A DNA stretch of 6,188 bases, taken from positions 1 to 6,188 of the forward strand of contig JAEZIZ010000079.1 in NCBI GenBank assembly GCA_023415915.1, given 5' to 3'. This DNA is from Bacillota bacterium. Its GTDB lineage: Bacteria > Bacillota > Clostridia > Christensenellales > SZUA-584. Below are positions 1 through 6,005 of this stretch, piece by piece. Below the pieces are notes generated by a model. That model was not told where the DNA came from. It was given only the letters and a program-made list of their open reading frames with translations, and searched no databases. Position 1 is the first letter of the stretch. Each line of letters begins with the position of its first letter. The position numbers were made by a program, and so were the translations under genes.

Positions 1-372
1 CTTAACAACGGGCAGTCAAAGACGCTGAAGATAACCGTAAGGGCGCAGTCGGGCGCGAGGCGCACTTATACGGTAACCGTAGTGCGCGCGCCGTCCACTA
101 ACGCCAATCTTAAGTCGCTTAAGGCAAAAGGCCTCAGCCCGGGATTCAGCCCAGCCGTGACGGAGTATACCGTCGTTCTGCCCGCAAATAAAAGCTCGGC
201 GTCGATATCCGCAAGAGCGGCGGGGTATAAGGCGAGAGTAACGATAGACGGCGCGAAAAAGTCGTCCAAGAAGGTAGTGCTGGCAAACGGGCAGAGCGCG
301 GTGGTGCGCGTAGCCGTTGCGGCGCAGGCGGGCAACACGAAAGAATACCTGATAACGGTGATAAGGCAGTAA
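1..372 (+). CDS. C-terminal part of a secreted/surface protein with cadherin-like beta-sandwich repeats (5' end outside window)
   Basis: The reading frame is open from the first base and ends at TAA 370-372, giving 123 visible residues. A GTG at 82 could be taken as a start, but homology to the downstream protein continues in frame back to position 1, so this is the tail of a longer gene. Visible are the end of one repeat (about residues 1-30) and one complete repeat (about 31-123) of the cadherin-like beta-sandwich type (Pfam Cadherin-like PF12733 style), with the pattern LKSL..GLSPGFSP..TEYTV and a closing strand EYLITVIRQ. From residue 15 on it differs from the C-terminus of the 512-3310 product at only about six positions, so the genes are tandem paralogues. 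No sorting motif (LPxTG), transmembrane helix or SLH domain is seen. The likely role is a structural or adhesive extracellular module; the specific function is unknown. Gene family confidence is high, function low. Confidence 0.85.
   Translation, partial: LNNGQSKTLKITVRAQSGARRTYTVTVVRAPSTNANLKSLKAKGLSPGFSPAVTEYTVVLPANKSSASISARAAGYKARVTIDGAKKSSKKVVLANGQSAVVRVAVAAQAGNTKEYLITVIRQ
42..372 (+). repeat. Direct DNA repeat, copy 1 (paralogous 3' gene end)
   Basis: Aligns without gaps to 2980-3310 at a constant offset of 2938. By hand count there are about 28 mismatches in 331 bases (roughly 91% identity), and most changes are synonymous. Upstream of position 42 the alignment continues in frame but is much more diverged. 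Confidence 0.88.
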
Positions 373-385
373 AGGGAATGGACTT

Positions 386-414
386 AAGGGAGCTTCGACG
401 AGAGGCTCCTTTTC
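386..414 (+). terminator. Rho-independent terminator of the upstream paralogue
   Basis: GGAGC (389-393) pairs with GCTCC (405-409). The stem is extended outward by weaker pairs (AAG with TTT, including a G-U pair) and followed by TTTT (410-413). It lies 14 bases after the stop codon. The stem is short and the U-tract modest, but position and form fit an intrinsic terminator, and the next paralogue ends with a similar GCTCCTTTT element. Confidence 0.7.
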
Positions 415-425
415 ATTTGCTTTCG

Positions 426-454
426 TTGAAAAATTAATATATTTAAGTTATAAT
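426..454 (+). promoter_or_regulatory. Sigma-A type promoter for the 932-residue surface protein
   Basis: A -35 box TTGAAA (426-431) and a perfect -10 box TATAAT (449-454) are separated by exactly 17 bases of AT-rich DNA. Transcription should begin near 461, leaving an untranslated leader of about 50 bases. It lies after the previous gene's terminator, so the two paralogues are probably transcribed separately. Confidence 0.85.
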
Positions 455-500
455 ATGGAATATACAGTATTTTGCACCGGTGTCTTTCAGCCATCAATTT

Positions 501-505
501 GGAGG
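501..505 (+). promoter_or_regulatory. Ribosome binding site deciding the start at 512
   Basis: GGAGG sits six bases before ATG 512. The longer in-frame alternative, ATG 455, directly abuts the -10 box, upstream of the expected transcript start, and would place 19 non-signal-like residues before the signal peptide. Confidence 0.85.
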
Positions 506-511
506 CGAGCC

Positions 512-3310
512 ATGAAAAAATCGGTTTTATTGCTTTTAGCAGCTGCGTTAATGGCTTCTATGTGTTTTCTTCCGGGAACGGCGAAAGCCGAGGGGGATAT
601 TACTCCGCCGGTGCTTACCGGCGTGAGCATAAACAAAACTGAATTCGTTGCCGGAGAAACGGTAATATTCACAGTCACAGCTTCGGACGATTGGGCCGGT
701 ATTGCAAAGAGCACGTTGTTATTCGGTACTGAAAACCGGGTAGCCATATGCGATCTTATTCCTCAGGGAGACGGGCAGACGCTGGTGGGAGAATACAGGC
801 TGGACGTTGGTTTTTTCAAGAGCGGAATATACCAGATAAACGGCATTACACTCAGAGACAATTCGGATAACCAAAGTCATTATGACCGTAACGGTCATCC
901 GCCTTTTCAATTGCTTCCGACTGAAATGGCTATTCAGTTTAAGGTCACAAACAATGATAAAACAGACTGGGACGGGCCGGTGCTTCAGTCACTTACCGCT
1001 GACAGAACGGAAATAAACGCAGGAGAAACTATAGTACTGACGGCCGCCGCAACCGATCCGTCCGGGCTGTCGCAGCTGGCAACAACCTTTAACGGCCCGA
1101 AAAGGCTGAGCGTTTATTTGCAGCCTGTGGAAGGATCGCCTGAACTTTTAAGAAGCAGTATAACAATACCTGCCGATTATCCGGACGGCGTATATACTAT
1201 AAACAGCTGCGCGGTAGTAGATACATTAGGCAATAGCAGAATTTATGATAATGTTGCCGGTGAAGGTACCGAAGCAATGCCCGCCGCCGCGCGCGTTTCA
1301 ATTCGCGTACACGGGCAGCCGTTCGTAAAAAGAAACGTAAGGGCTACCGATATACAGATAACCCCTTCGGTAGTGAAACAGGGCGACCCTGTCACTATCC
1401 GCGTTACGCTTGACAAAGGCGGCAACAGGATAGACAAACTGAGCATAGGCGTCGAGCCTGTCGAATGGGCCAAAAAAATGTTTGCTATGGGTAGTGACGA
1501 CATGACGGAAATCGGAGAGGGAATATATGAGTGCACCATCACCCCGCCTGTAAACTGGCCGGCCGGGCAATACTGCTTAAACCAAATGGTATGGTATGAT
1601 ATGGAGCAGGGGATCGGAAGCTACCCGGATTGGGGAACCACGGATTATGCCAGGTTTTACTCGGAACAGTTCCCCGTGTTTACTGTTAATTCCGTCTTTT
1701 CAGGTACTGAGAATTCAAGCGTAATGGTTGGCAGCGCGCCGTTCGATCCTTTAGCGGGCGTTGCTGCGGCAAACGACACGGAAGGGAATCTGACGGGCAG
1801 GATAGAGGTAACGGGAAGCGTTGATACAAGCAAAACCGGCGTATATCTGCTCAAATATAAAATACCCAGTACATATAAAGACAGGTTCGATGAGGACAGG
1901 CAGTATAGTTATTATGATTTCCGCTGGATAGGAGTAACCGAAATTAATCCGCAGCCTGGCTCAGGAAGTAATGCTCCGCTCGCGGTAACGGGCGGCAGCA
2001 TCAATATCGGAGCAGAGAGCGCGGACGCTATGCTGAAGAAGGACGGCAGCGCTATATCTTTTTCCAGAGAGGTAAGCGAACCGGGCAATTATTCGGTTAC
2101 CTATTCGGGAGCGTCGTCCGCCGGTTTAAACAACTCGCAGGCGCAAGCCCTTGGCAGCGAAGTTTATACTATGAACGCTTTGAACATAGACAGTCAAAAG
2201 GCTACGGCCGCCGCGGTAATAGACCGCTCCGGCCCCGATATTTCAGCCACATGGCAGAAAATCGGAGCAATTATCACTGTTACTGTCAATTCAAGCGATG
2301 TATCGGGCGTAGCCGAAACGAAGTACATGGCGGGCGAATGCGGCGCAGAGCAAATAAGGAACGCCGGGACAGCGTTTTCGGGCGCTTTTAATGTTACTGC
2401 GCGCGGCAAATACACGTTGTATTCGAGAGACAATCTGGGCAACGAGAGCATAAGAGTGATAGACATATATCCTTCGGTTCCTAATTCATATTATCTTGCC
2501 GACCCCGGACTTTCCGCGGGCACGCTGTCGCGGCCGTTCTCTAAAACGGTTACCAGCTATAAGATATACCTTGCAGAAGGGCAGGACAGCGTAACGCTGA
2601 CGCCTATCACCGAGTGTGACGGCGCGTCGATGAGCATCAACAAGAGGGCGGTGCCGAGCTTGACCGTGAGCCCAAAAAACGGCAAGAGCGCGAAGGTAAC
2701 CGTTAAGGTATCGCTGGGAAGAAAGTCGAAGACATATACTTTTACCGTCGTGCGGGCGAAATCGACGAACAATTATCTCGGTTCTCTGAGCGCTACGGCA
2801 GGCACGTGGAGCCAAGCCTTCGACCCGAACGTATCAAATTATACGCTTACGCTGGACGAGAGCACCAAGAAAGTAAAGATATACGGCGCGGCGGCGTCGC
2901 CGCTCGCAAAGGCGTCGTTTAAAAGCAAGGCCGTATCGCTTAGTAACGGAGCAAGGAAGGTAATAAAGCTGACAGTAAAGGCGCAGTCGGGCGCGAGGCG
3001 TACTTATACGGTAACAGTAGTGCGCGCTCCGTCCACTAACGCCAATCTTAAGTCGCTTAAGGCAAGCGGACTCAGCCCAGGGTTCAGCCCGGGCGTTACG
3101 GAGTATACCGTCGTGCTGCCCGCTAATAAAAGCTCGGCGTCGATATCCGCAAGAGTTGCGGGGTATAAGGCGAGAGTGACGATAGACGGCGCAAGGAGGT
3201 CGTCAAAGAAGGTTGTGCTTGCAAACGGCCAGAGCGCGGTGGTGCGCGTAGCCGTTACTGCGCAGGCGGGCAACACCAAAGAATACCTGATAACGGTGAT
3301 AAGGCAATAA
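512..3310 (+). CDS. Secreted multidomain Ig-like / cadherin-like repeat surface protein (932 aa)
   Basis: Residues 1-26 are a typical Sec signal peptide: a Lys-Lys start, a leucine/alanine core and an AKA|EG cleavage site. The mature protein is a string of beta-sandwich modules. Three related Ig-like units lie at about 29-148, 149-270 and 276-390; each opens with a strand around (A/V)GET or QGDP and closes with a G.Y..N strand. Residues about 396-477 resemble the DUF5011/HYR-like surface domain (PFDPLAGV, D422, G425, L427-T428, TGSVDTSKTGVY). A less clear segment covers about 485-570, and another Ig-like unit about 571-655 (GPDISATW, a VSGVAET turn, N.GN). The last 270 residues are three cadherin-like repeats (about 660-750, 753-840 and 842-932), each beginning L..L....G..S..F...V..Y. 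No LPxTG motif, SLH domain or C-terminal membrane helix is visible, so surface attachment, if any, is non-covalent or through the repeats. It has its own promoter and terminator. The family type is clear; the ligand or role (adhesion, cell-wall binding, matrix) is inference only. Confidence 0.9.
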   Translation: MKKSVLLLLAAALMASMCFLPGTAKAEGDITPPVLTGVSINKTEFVAGETVIFTVTASDDWAGIAKSTLLFGTENRVAICDLIPQGDGQTLVGEYRLDVGFFKSGIYQINGITLRDNSDNQSHYDRNGHPPFQLLPTEMAIQFKVTNNDKTDWDGPVLQSLTADRTEINAGETIVLTAAATDPSGLSQLATTFNGPKRLSVYLQPVEGSPELLRSSITIPADYPDGVYTINSCAVVDTLGNSRIYDNVAGEGTEAMPAAARVSIRVHGQPFVKRNVRATDIQITPSVVKQGDPVTIRVTLDKGGNRIDKLSIGVEPVEWAKKMFAMGSDDMTEIGEGIYECTITPPVNWPAGQYCLNQMVWYDMEQGIGSYPDWGTTDYARFYSEQFPVFTVNSVFSGTENSSVMVGSAPFDPLAGVAAANDTEGNLTGRIEVTGSVDTSKTGVYLLKYKIPSTYKDRFDEDRQYSYYDFRWIGVTEINPQPGSGSNAPLAVTGGSINIGAESADAMLKKDGSAISFSREVSEPGNYSVTYSGASSAGLNNSQAQALGSEVYTMNALNIDSQKATAAAVIDRSGPDISATWQKIGAIITVTVNSSDVSGVAETKYMAGECGAEQIRNAGTAFSGAFNVTARGKYTLYSRDNLGNESIRVIDIYPSVPNSYYLADPGLSAGTLSRPFSKTVTSYKIYLAEGQDSVTLTPITECDGASMSINKRAVPSLTVSPKNGKSAKVTVKVSLGRKSKTYTFTVVRAKSTNNYLGSLSATAGTWSQAFDPNVSNYTLTLDESTKKVKIYGAAASPLAKASFKSKAVSLSNGARKVIKLTVKAQSGARRTYTVTVVRAPSTNANLKSLKASGLSPGFSPGVTEYTVVLPANKSSASISARVAGYKARVTIDGARRSSKKVVLANGQSAVVRVAVTAQAGNTKEYLITVIRQ
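2980..3310 (+). repeat. Direct DNA repeat, copy 2 (paralogous 3' gene end)
   Basis: Gap-free partner of 42-372, coding for the end of the second cadherin-like repeat plus the whole third repeat and the stop codon. The strong similarity ends essentially at the stop codon; the intergenic sequence after it differs apart from a related terminator. Confidence 0.88.
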
Positions 3311-3322
3311 ACGGTATAATAC

Positions 3323-3351
3323 AAAGGGGCCTATGTGCGGGCTCCTTTTTT
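3323..3351 (+). terminator. Rho-independent terminator of the 932-residue surface protein gene
   Basis: AAAGGGGCC (3323-3331) pairs with GGCTCCTTT (3340-3348) with one G-U pair. The loop is 8 bases (3332-3339), and the T run extends from 3346 to 3351. It begins 12 bases after the stop codon, and its 3' arm matches that of the terminator at 386-414. Confidence 0.85.
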
Positions 3352-3365
3352 GTTTATAACGGGGT

Positions 3366-3393
3366 CCCCAGCAAGTCGTAAGTCTTGATGGGG
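3366..3393. repeat. Imperfect 10-bp inverted repeat (intergenic hairpin)
   Basis: CCCCAGCAAG (3366-3375) and CTTGATGGGG (3384-3393) are complementary except for one mismatch, with an 8-base loop. It is preceded by the palindrome GGGGTCCCC (3361-3369), so the CCCC run could pair on either side. There is no T run, so it is not a normal terminator. It may be a copy of a dispersed intergenic hairpin repeat; this cannot be tested from one copy. Confidence 0.6.
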
Positions 3394-3400
3394 TGTGTAT

Positions 3401-3440
3401 GCCGGACCGGCGCAGGCGGCGGAAAGAGCCGATCCGGCTC
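3401..3440. repeat. Two GC-rich palindromes in the chemoreceptor upstream region
   Basis: GCCGGACCGGC (3401-3411) is a palindrome around a single central base. GAGCCG-ATC-CGGCTC (3426-3440) is a perfect 6-bp inverted repeat with a 3-base centre. The GCCG..CGGC core is shared. They could be protein-binding sites or repeat remnants; no function is assigned. Confidence 0.5.
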
Positions 3441-3473
3441 CGAACAGCGAATACTAATATTTTCAAAAGCATG

Positions 3474-3501
3474 TAAAGAAACAGCACAATAATTACGATT
3501 T
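3474..3501 (+). promoter_or_regulatory. Candidate sigma-D/sigma-28 (motility) promoter of the chemoreceptor gene
   Basis: TAAA (3474-3477) is followed after 16 bases by TACGATTT (3494-3501), which matches five of eight positions of the motility-sigma -10 consensus GCCGATAT, including the CGAT core. Genes for chemoreceptors are often in this regulon. No good sigma-A pair was found in 3446-3600: the AT-rich TATTAT at 3504 lacks a -35 partner. The leader would be about 100 bases. This is a weak-to-moderate match by eye. Confidence 0.35.
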
Positions 3502-3600
3502 AATATTATGGATACTAATCAGTGCAGCGCGGTTTTCAGCAAAACAAATGCAGCAAAGGAAAGCGTGCGGCGTGGAACTAAGTGTTTTGTTTGATTTATG

Positions 3601-3607
3601 GGAGGAG
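3601..3607 (+). promoter_or_regulatory. Ribosome binding site deciding the start at 3613
   Basis: GGAGGAG lies five bases before ATG 3613. The upstream in-frame ATG at 3598 directly abuts this Shine-Dalgarno sequence, would translate through it, and has no site of its own. Confidence 0.85.
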
Positions 3608-3612
3608 CACAA

Positions 3613-5241
3613 ATGAATAAGAAAACCAACATGAGGTTGCAAGGGAAGCTTATAGGCAGTTTTGTGACTGTACTGGTACTGTCGCTGGCGCTGGGTATAT
3701 ACGCCACAACAGCAATGCTGGGGTCGGGCGTCGGAGGCGCGCCTTTAATCATCACAGGATGCATAACGTTAGCTATAGCGGCGGCGGCTGTGATTTTCCC
3801 CATCGTTATTGGAGCAAGCTTAAAGAACAGGCTGCACTGGTATGAAAGCCTGCTGGACGCGATACCGTTCCCGATATCCGTTACCGACTCGGACATGAAC
3901 TGGACGTTTGTTAACAAGCCGGTGGAGGATATGCTGGGCATAAAGAGAAACGACGTACTTGGCATGCAGTGCGAAAACTGGAACGCCGATATCTGCCGCA
4001 CGGCCAACTGCGGCATAGCGCGCCTAAGAAACGGCGATTTGCAGACGACGTTCAAGCAGTTGGGCAGGGACTTCCAGGTGGATACGTCGTACATACTCGA
4101 CCGCAAAGGCAATCGCATAGGCCACATAGAGGTAGTGCAGGACATAACGGCGAAGGTCCGCGGCGCGGAGTACAGTGCCGCCGAAGTGAAAAAGATAGCG
4201 GAAAACCTAAGGCAGCTCGAGCAGGGCAACTTAAAGCTAAAGTTTGAAGTTGCCGAGGGAGACCAATATACAGAGAGCGAGAAAAAGAACTTCGAGGAGA
4301 TAAGCTCAAGCTTTAAGCGCGCTGTGGACGCTATAGCCGGGTATATCGGCGAGATATCGGCGGCGTTGACGAAGATGTCGGAGGGTAACCTCGACGTGGG
4401 TATCACCTCGGAATACAGGGGAGACTTCATGCAGCTGAAGAACTCCATAAACGGCATAGCGCAGTCCTTAAGCGCCGTGATGTCCGAGATAAACATTGCG
4501 GCGGAACAGGTTTCGGAAGGCACGAAGCAGGTTTCGGAAGGAAGCCAGGAGATATCGCAAGGGGCGACGCAGCAGGCGAGCGCCATACAGGAGCTTACCG
4601 CTTCGCTCACTCAGATATCCGAGCAGACGAGGCAGAACGCAGAGAGCGCGGGCAGAGCCAACGAGCTTACGAGCACAGCAAAGGAAGGCGCGGCGCGCGG
4701 CAACGAGCATATGAAGGAAATGCAGCAGGCGATGGCGCAGATAAGCGCGGCGTCTCAGGACATTTCAAAGATAATAAAGGTAATAGACGATATAGCGTTC
4801 CAGACCAACATACTGGCATTAAACGCGGCAGTCGAAGCGGCGAGGGCGGGCGCGCACGGCAAGGGCTTCGCGGTCGTAGCCGAAGAGGTGAGAAACCTGG
4901 CGGCTCGCAGCGCGGGCGCCGCGAAGGAAACGACGGGGCTTATTGAGGGCTCCATACAGAAGACGGAAGCGGGCACGAAGATTGCGGACGAGACGGCAAA
5001 AGCGCTTTCTGCGATAGTGGAAGACGTGGAAAAAGCGGCGGAGCTCGTCGGAGAGATAGCCGCGGCGTCTAACGAGCAGGCGGCGGCGATAACGCAGGTT
5101 AACCGCGGCATAGAGCAGATGAACGAGGTCGTGCAGACGAACACCGCCACGTCGCAGCAAGCGGCTGCGGCTTCGGAGGAGCTGTCGGGACAGGCCGAGA
5201 CGCTTAAAGGCCTCGTGAAAAAGTTCAGGCTCAAGGGCTGA
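3613..5241 (+). CDS. Methyl-accepting chemotaxis protein with transmembrane hairpin, cytoplasmic Cys-rich PAS domain, two HAMP-like segments and MA domain (542 aa)
   Basis: Two membrane helices (about 13-35 and 45-69) are joined by a loop of only about 10 residues, so there is no extracellular sensor domain. A PAS domain follows in the cytoplasm (about 77-180; ISVTDSDMNWTFVN opening, IGHIEVVQDIT closing strand). It contains C120, C128 and C133 in the spacing C-x7-C-x4-C. Residues about 190-240 and 245-293 each carry a HAMP-like G-N-L motif (QGNLKLKF, EGNLDVGI). The signalling domain (about 295-540) is a long alanine/glutamine-rich coiled-coil hairpin. Its tip is well conserved: IDDIAFQTNILALNAAVEAA from 391, then RAGAHGKGFAVVAEEVRNLA. 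Residues equivalent to E. coli Tsr F373, E385 and R388 are kept (F396, E408, R411). Likely methylation segments lie near 315-325 and 510-525. The protein ends KKFRLKG, with no NWETF-type CheR tether. It should form receptor clusters with CheA and CheW and signal in response to an intracellular cue, perhaps redox or a metal (inference). It is transcribed alone, with no che genes beside it. Confidence 0.95.
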   Translation: MNKKTNMRLQGKLIGSFVTVLVLSLALGIYATTAMLGSGVGGAPLIITGCITLAIAAAAVIFPIVIGASLKNRLHWYESLLDAIPFPISVTDSDMNWTFVNKPVEDMLGIKRNDVLGMQCENWNADICRTANCGIARLRNGDLQTTFKQLGRDFQVDTSYILDRKGNRIGHIEVVQDITAKVRGAEYSAAEVKKIAENLRQLEQGNLKLKFEVAEGDQYTESEKKNFEEISSSFKRAVDAIAGYIGEISAALTKMSEGNLDVGITSEYRGDFMQLKNSINGIAQSLSAVMSEINIAAEQVSEGTKQVSEGSQEISQGATQQASAIQELTASLTQISEQTRQNAESAGRANELTSTAKEGAARGNEHMKEMQQAMAQISAASQDISKIIKVIDDIAFQTNILALNAAVEAARAGAHGKGFAVVAEEVRNLAARSAGAAKETTGLIEGSIQKTEAGTKIADETAKALSAIVEDVEKAAELVGEIAAASNEQAAAITQVNRGIEQMNEVVQTNTATSQQAAAASEELSGQAETLKGLVKKFRLKG

Positions 5242-5272
5242 GAACGAAAGGCCATAAAAAAGAACACAGTTT

Positions 5273-5338
5273 ACAGGGAGCTTTGTACGGGGTCTGCCGG
5301 GCTTTAAGGTCGGTGGGGCGTACAGAACTCCCTGTTTT
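5273..5338 (+). terminator. Long-stem terminator after the chemoreceptor gene
   Basis: Bases 5273-5289 (ACAGGGAGCTTTGTACG) pair with 5319-5335 (CGTACAGAACTCCCTGT) over 17 positions, with one mismatch and one G-U pair. The intervening loop is 29 bases, itself GC-rich, and TTT follows the stem. Thirty-one bases separate the stop codon from the stem. The T run is short, so it may also act as a 3' end stabiliser. Confidence 0.75.
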
Positions 5339-5416
5339 GATTTCGGATATAGTTTTACTATCGTCAGGCATTTGATTGGTGTATTGTCATTTGTGTTGCA
5401 TATGAATTAAACAGGC

Positions 5417-5489
5417 GGGCGGACACAGAGGTCCGCCCCTACGAACGGAAGAACAACGTCACCGAGTGCAGGGGCGGTCTTTGACCGCC
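5417..5489. repeat. REP/BIME-like repeat unit 1 (two inverted hairpins)
   Basis: The left arm is the perfect hairpin GGGCGGAC-ACAGAG-GTCCGCCC (5417-5438) followed by CTAC (5439-5442), which reads GTAG at the 5' foot of the hairpin on the minus strand. The right arm on the plus strand is GCAG (5468-5471), then a GG, then GGCGGTC-TTT-GACCGCC (stem 5473-5489, perfect). The linker between the two tetranucleotides is 25 bases. The two arms are inverted copies of one another outside the loops. Confidence 0.8.
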
Positions 5490-5510
5490 AGAAACGGTGT
5501 GCGTGGCGGG

Positions 5511-5589
5511 CGGGTATACCCTTTCAGGGTGCCTCTACGAACGGAATAGCAACTTCAGCGTGTGTAGGGGAGGGCCTCCACGCCCTCCC
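5511..5589. repeat. REP/BIME-like repeat unit 2
   Basis: The left arm (about 5511-5534) contains ACCCTTTCAGGGT, a hairpin with a TTC loop, followed by CTAC (5535-5538). The right arm is GTAG (5564-5567) directly before the perfect 8-bp hairpin GGGAGGGC-CTCCAC-GCCCTCCC (5568-5589). The linker is again 25 bases and matches that of unit 1 at 20 of 25 positions. The stems differ from unit 1 but remain self-complementary. Confidence 0.75.
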
Positions 5590-5590
5590 G

Positions 5591-5627
5591 CAATGCATCC
5601 ATGCTCTCCCGAAGGAATGCCCTCCCG
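5591..5627. repeat. Degenerate hairpin-repeat fragment
   Basis: This stretch repeats GCCCTCCCG (5619-5627; also 5582-5590) and contains CTCTCCCGAAGGA. It resembles the body of the hairpin at 6006-6042 (TGCTCCGAAGGAGTGC followed by GCCCTCC) and looks like a decayed second copy joined to unit 2. The GGGAGGGC arm of unit 2 could pair with either GCCCTCCC. Confidence 0.45.
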
Positions 5628-5640
5628 AGAAAAATCAGCA

Positions 5641-5706
5641 GGCGGGTCACCCCATACCTATGCAAGAAAGAACCGTCAGCGCGTGCAGGGGCGGTCTTTG
5701 ATCGCC
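5641..5706. repeat. REP/BIME-like repeat unit 3 (left arm decayed)
   Basis: The right arm is GCAG (5685-5688), then GG and GGCGGTC-TTT-GATCGCC (stem 5690-5706, one G-U pair), almost identical to the right arm of unit 1. The left arm (about 5641-5661) starts GGCGGGTCACC and ends in CTAT instead of CTAC; its hairpin is weak. The linker is 23 bases. Confidence 0.65.
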
Positions 5707-5807
5707 AGAATGGAGCGTTAATACACTCTATCGCCGCTCCGTATCACGTGAGAAAATCGGCTGCCTTAAAATAATACTTGCCCGTTATGCAGACAATATA
5801 CAAAAAC

Positions 5808-5813
5808 AAGGAG
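5808..5813 (+). promoter_or_regulatory. Ribosome binding site of the small ORF
   Basis: AAGGAG is placed six bases before ATG 5820. It selects this start over an in-frame TTG at 5778 and ATG at 5787, which lack such a site. It is the main evidence that the small frame is translated. Confidence 0.55.
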
Positions 5814-5819
5814 AAGGCT

Positions 5820-5972
5820 ATGAAACGGATGCATAAGAGTTACGACAAGATAGGCCCTGCAAGAGAGAAGCAGATCGCCCGCCATGAGCAAACCGAATCG
5901 GAAAAGGATATCGGGCTGCCGGAAGACGTTCGCGTTACCCACAGCGGCGAAAGCAACCCGCACGACGGCTGA
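5820..5972 (+). CDS. Possible small hydrophilic protein of 50 residues, function unknown
   Basis: I do not recognise this protein. It begins MKRMHKSYDK and ends SGESNPHDG, is highly charged (basic in the first half, more acidic in the second), and has no cysteine, membrane helix or signal peptide. A well-spaced AAGGAG supports translation from 5820. Against it: it is short, there is no visible promoter or terminator of its own, and it stands alone between two groups of palindromic repeats. The sequence between the repeat groups is otherwise not repeat-like, which fits a real gene. Treat it as hypothetical. Confidence 0.45.
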   Translation: MKRMHKSYDKIGPAREKQIARHEQTESEKDIGLPEDVRVTHSGESNPHDG

Positions 5973-6005
5973 AAAGTTTCAAATTAGCGGCTGTAACGCG
6001 CGTGT

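Larger units (their letters stand above)
5339..5819. other. Non-coding stretch dominated by palindromic repeats
   Basis: Bases 5339-5410 are AT-rich with no convincing promoter or gene. From 5411 to about 5710 the DNA consists of three bipartite hairpin repeat units and a stretch of related hairpin arms (annotated separately). Bases 5711-5819 are ordinary AT-richer sequence leading to the small gene at 5820; no clear sigma-A promoter was found there. Open frames that cross this stretch are by-products of the GC-rich repeats. Confidence 0.7.

Noticed and set aside
554..568. Lipoprotein signal (Cys18 in the signal peptide)
   Set aside because: Residues before the cysteine are A-S-M, not a lipobox with Gly/Ala/Ser at -1, and a normal AKA signal peptidase I site follows eight residues later.
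3315..3320. TATAAT just after the surface protein stop codon, as a promoter
   Set aside because: No -35 box at suitable distance, and the terminator follows immediately; an unaided -10 match in AT-rich DNA is expected by chance.
3446..3612. Cyclic-di-GMP riboswitch in the chemoreceptor leader
   Set aside because: Such riboswitches often precede clostridial chemoreceptor genes, so I looked for the conserved GGCAAA / GACGCAAAGCC core and receptor stem; only scattered GCAAA-like matches are present and no consistent fold.
3519..4610. Long minus-strand open frame (363 codons) opposite the chemoreceptor gene
   Set aside because: It overlaps the well-supported chemoreceptor frame, its product is Ser/Cys/Pro-rich without recognisable domains, and no ribosome binding site supports it. 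Such frames commonly arise opposite alanine- and glutamate-rich coiled-coil genes.
4755..5267. Minus-strand frame of 170 codons opposite the signalling domain
   Set aside because: Composition (runs of Ala, Ser, Cys) is what the reverse of the coiled-coil coding sequence gives; no family and no start signal.
5497..5721. Plus-strand frame of 74 codons
   Set aside because: It runs through repeat units 2 and 3, its product is a translation of hairpin repeats, and there is no ribosome binding site.
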